A stretch of 64,000 bases of DNA from Buttiauxella sp. A111 (lineage in GTDB: Bacteria > Pseudomonadota > Gammaproteobacteria > Enterobacterales > Enterobacteriaceae), in the NCBI RefSeq assembly GCF_014189855.1, contig NZ_BJFN01000004.1, positions 310,001 to 374,000 on the forward strand, read 5' to 3'. Position numbers and translations under genes: made by a program. Positions 62,124 to 64,000 of the stretch are shown here, in pieces. The stretch's first letter is position 1, and each line of letters opens with the position of its first letter. The notes under the pieces were generated by a model. That model searched no databases, was not told the origin of the DNA, and saw only the letters and a program-made list of their open reading frames with translations.

Positions 62124-63053
62124 ATGACCCGCATTTATACATTGACACTTGCCCCCTCTCTGGATAGCGCAACCCTGACCGCACAAATTTATCCCGAAGG
62201 TAAACTTCGGTGCACTGCACCCGTTTTTGAACCCGGCGGTGGAGGTATTAATGTTGCAAGAGCGATTGCCCATCTCGGCGGGCACGCAACCGCTATATTT
62301 CCATCCGGCGGCGCAACGGGAGAACACCTTAGCAATTTGCTTTTAGATGAGCATGTCGCCATTGATACCGTCGATGTCCATGACTGGACGCGGCAAAATT
62401 TGCACGTTCATGCTGAGTCTACCGGTGAGCAGTATCGTTTTGTCATGCCCGGTGCGGCCCTGACCGATGATGAGTTACGCAAACTTGAAGAAAAAGTCCT
62501 CGCCATCGAATCAGGCTCCATTCTGGTTATCAGTGGCAGCCTTCCACCGGGTATTGAAGTTTCGAAACTCTGCGACATAGTCAAATCGGCCCAAAAATCG
62601 GGGATACGTTGTATCGTAGACAGTTCGGGAGACGCGCTGAAAGCGACGCTTGAAATCGGTAACATTGAGTTGGTCAAACCCAATCAAAAAGAGCTCAGCG
62701 CTTTAGTTAACCGCGACCTGACGCAACCTGATGATGTGCGTAAAGCGGCACAGGAAATCGTTGATAATGGCAAAGCCAAACGAGTGGTCGTTTCGCTAGG
62801 TCCGCAAGGAGCTCTGGGCGTCGATGCCAGTGGTTGCGTGCAGGTAGTGCCACCGCCGGTGAAAAGCCAAAGTACGGTAGGTGCCGGTGACAGTATGGTC
62901 GGAGCGATGACGCTGAAGCTTGCGGAAAATGCCTCTCTACTCGACATGGTTCGTTTCGGTGTCGCTGCCGGGAGTGCGGCGACTCTCAATCACGGCACTC
63001 GGTTATGCTCTATGGAAAACACCCAGAAAATCTACGACTACTTACGTAGTTAA
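62124..63053 (+). CDS. pfkB: 6-phosphofructokinase II
   Basis: A 309-residue ribokinase-family phosphofructokinase, the minor isozyme of glycolysis, inhibited by ATP in E. coli. N-terminal GGGGINVARAI binds the sugar and C-terminal STVGAGDSMVGAM carries the catalytic aspartate near residue 256. AAGGAGG precedes the ATG. A small GC hairpin (63059-63074) follows the stop. Confidence 0.97.
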   Translation: MTRIYTLTLAPSLDSATLTAQIYPEGKLRCTAPVFEPGGGGINVARAIAHLGGHATAIFPSGGATGEHLSNLLLDEHVAIDTVDVHDWTRQNLHVHAESTGEQYRFVMPGAALTDDELRKLEEKVLAIESGSILVISGSLPPGIEVSKLCDIVKSAQKSGIRCIVDSSGDALKATLEIGNIELVKPNQKELSALVNRDLTQPDDVRKAAQEIVDNGKAKRVVVSLGPQGALGVDASGCVQVVPPPVKSQSTVGAGDSMVGAMTLKLAENASLLDMVRFGVAAGSAATLNHGTRLCSMENTQKIYDYLRS

Positions 63054-63058
63054 CGGGT

Positions 63059-63074
63059 CGCCCCACCCGGGGCG
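63059..63074 (+). other. GC-rich hairpin between pfkB and ydiZ
   Basis: CGCCCC-ACCC-GGGGCG, 6 bases after the pfkB stop, without a T-run. Probably a processing or stability hairpin, or a leaky end that allows ydiZ expression. Confidence 0.4.
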
Positions 63075-63152
63075 GCTCGTCGCTTCGGTAAATGTCGCCA
63101 TTTTACGGAGATCAACTATGCTAAAACCTTCGGGATAACAATGGGGTGAATC

Positions 63153-63443
63153 ATGAGTAGCGGAGACATTGAACGCTATGTCGTCACATTAAAGTTCGAG
63201 GAACACAATCTCACGGACCTTAACGAAATGAATAACGCTCTGACTCGTGGAGGTTTTTTGCTCACCCTTACAGACGACGAAGGGAAAATTCACGAATTAG
63301 GGATCAACACCTTCGGTTTAATAAGTACTTTAAACCCGACTGAAGTTGAAGAACTTGCCCGCGGCCTCGGTCAGTTGGCACTGGGAAGAGAGCCCGAAGT
63401 TTCAATAACAACCTGGGATATCTGGCTACAAGAGAGTAAATAA
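63153..63443 (+). CDS. ydiZ: YdiZ family conserved protein
   Basis: A 96-residue cytosolic protein, same length and position (after pfkB) as E. coli YdiZ. Conserved stretches are NEMNNALTRGGFLLTLTDDE and LGINTFGLIS. There is no signal or membrane segment. GGGGTG serves as ribosome binding site. Function unknown. Confidence 0.88.
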   Translation: MSSGDIERYVVTLKFEEHNLTDLNEMNNALTRGGFLLTLTDDEGKIHELGINTFGLISTLNPTEVEELARGLGQLALGREPEVSITTWDIWLQESK

Positions 63444-63546
63444 CCAGGTTTTAAAACTCCTGACCGGGGATGTGCGTTAGTTCGAAGTTTGACCCGGTTA
63501 ACAGCGATAAGCTAATGATCTACCAGACAACCTGGAGAGAAGCATC

Positions 63547-64000
63547 ATGTGGCAAGCCATAAGTCGTCTGTTAAGTGAACAACTCGGTAGCGCTGAAATT
63601 GAACAACGTACGGAATTACCCGGTGGCGAAATTCATTCTGCATGGCGAATTCACTATGCCGGTCATGATATTTTTGTCAAAAGCGACACGCGGGAACTCT
63701 TACCCATCTTCACCGCTGAGGCCGACCAACTTGAGTTGCTTTCGCGCAGCAATACAGTGAGAGTACCGAAGGTCTGGGGTGTAGGCAGTGACAGAGATTA
63801 CAGTTTCCTGCTCCTTGAATACAAGCCAGCAAAACCGCTGGATGCACACAACGCCTTTTTGCTTGGTCAACAACTGGCGCGTTTGCATGAATGGAGCGAT
63901 CAGCCGCAATTTGGGCTCGATTTTGATAATGATCTTTCCACAAACCCACAGCCCAATACTTGGCAACGACGCTGGTCGACGTTCTTTGCAGAGCAACGCA
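63547..64000 (+). CDS. yniA: YniA, fructosamine kinase family protein, partial
   Basis: The first 151 codons of a gene that runs off the window. The start MWQAISRLLSEQLGSAEIE and HDIFVKSDTRELLPIFTAEA match YniA, a fructosamine/ketosamine-3-kinase-like protein expected to phosphorylate sugar adducts on proteins. FVK carries the ATP-binding lysine. E. coli YniA is about 286 residues, so roughly half is present. GGAGAG precedes the ATG. Confidence 0.93.
   Translation, partial: MWQAISRLLSEQLGSAEIEQRTELPGGEIHSAWRIHYAGHDIFVKSDTRELLPIFTAEADQLELLSRSNTVRVPKVWGVGSDRDYSFLLLEYKPAKPLDAHNAFLLGQQLARLHEWSDQPQFGLDFDNDLSTNPQPNTWQRRWSTFFAEQR

Noticed and set aside
63118-63138. Six-codon frame MLKPSG with a good GGAG site, 14 bases before ydiZ
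   Set aside because: Too short to support as a gene; it could be a chance start or a tiny leader.

Overview
The window is chromosomal DNA from a member of the Enterobacteriaceae. Nearly every backbone gene aligns in order with the Escherichia coli suf to pfkB interval: suf, menI-ydiJ-ydiK-rprA, ppsA-ppsR-aroH, selO-ydiV, nlpC-btuDEC-ihfA-pheTSM-rplT-rpmI-infC-thrS, ydiY-pfkB-ydiZ-yniA. The proteins are close to but not identical with E. coli. Several blocks are absent from that place in E. coli K-12, and ERIC repeats are frequent. A genus such as Buttiauxella, Kluyvera or Cedecea would fit, but the sequence alone does not settle it.

Layout. 1-5330: the suf iron-sulfur assembly operon (minus strand; sufE only starts here) with a Fur box. 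A 144-bp MITE-like repeat lies between sufB and sufC. 5586-8542: a compact unit, nudI, sensor kinase, response regulator and a secreted HbpS/GlcG-type protein, the best candidate for an uncharacterised signalling system. 8750-23510: a complete 17-gene ethanolamine utilisation operon (eutS to eutR) with all shell proteins, enzymes, reactivase, cobalamin adenosyltransferase and regulator. 23765-28918: menI, ydiJ, ydiK and the small RNA rprA. 28946-34991: an inserted block with glutathionylspermidine synthetase/amidase, a GH3 glycosidase and a divergent sugar-cation symporter. 35048-39915: ppsA with a Cra site, ppsR, and aroH with a TrpR operator. 40237-46281: a Fur-controlled heme uptake operon, hemP-hmuRSTUV. 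46412-50394: selO, ydiV, a LacI-type regulator and nlpC. 50475-53241: btuD, btuE, btuC, ihfA. 53246-60112: the translation-machinery cluster pheT-pheS-pheM-rplT-rpmI-infC-thrS with its attenuator and operator. 60578-64000: a small secreted protein of unknown role, ydiY, pfkB, ydiZ and the start of yniA.

Shared themes are iron and heme (Fur boxes before suf and hmu, a possible heme-sensing operon), cobalamin use (btuCD import, EutT activation, EutBC catalysis) and control of central carbon flux (ppsA/ppsR, pfkB, eutD/eutE).

The most distinctive non-coding pattern is mobile repeats placed exactly at gene ends. ERIC or MITE termini coincide with the TAA stop codons of sufB, hemP and selO. Four full-size or derived ERICs plus one internally deleted copy are present. 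No tRNA, rRNA, CRISPR array, insertion sequence with transposase, or prophage gene was seen.
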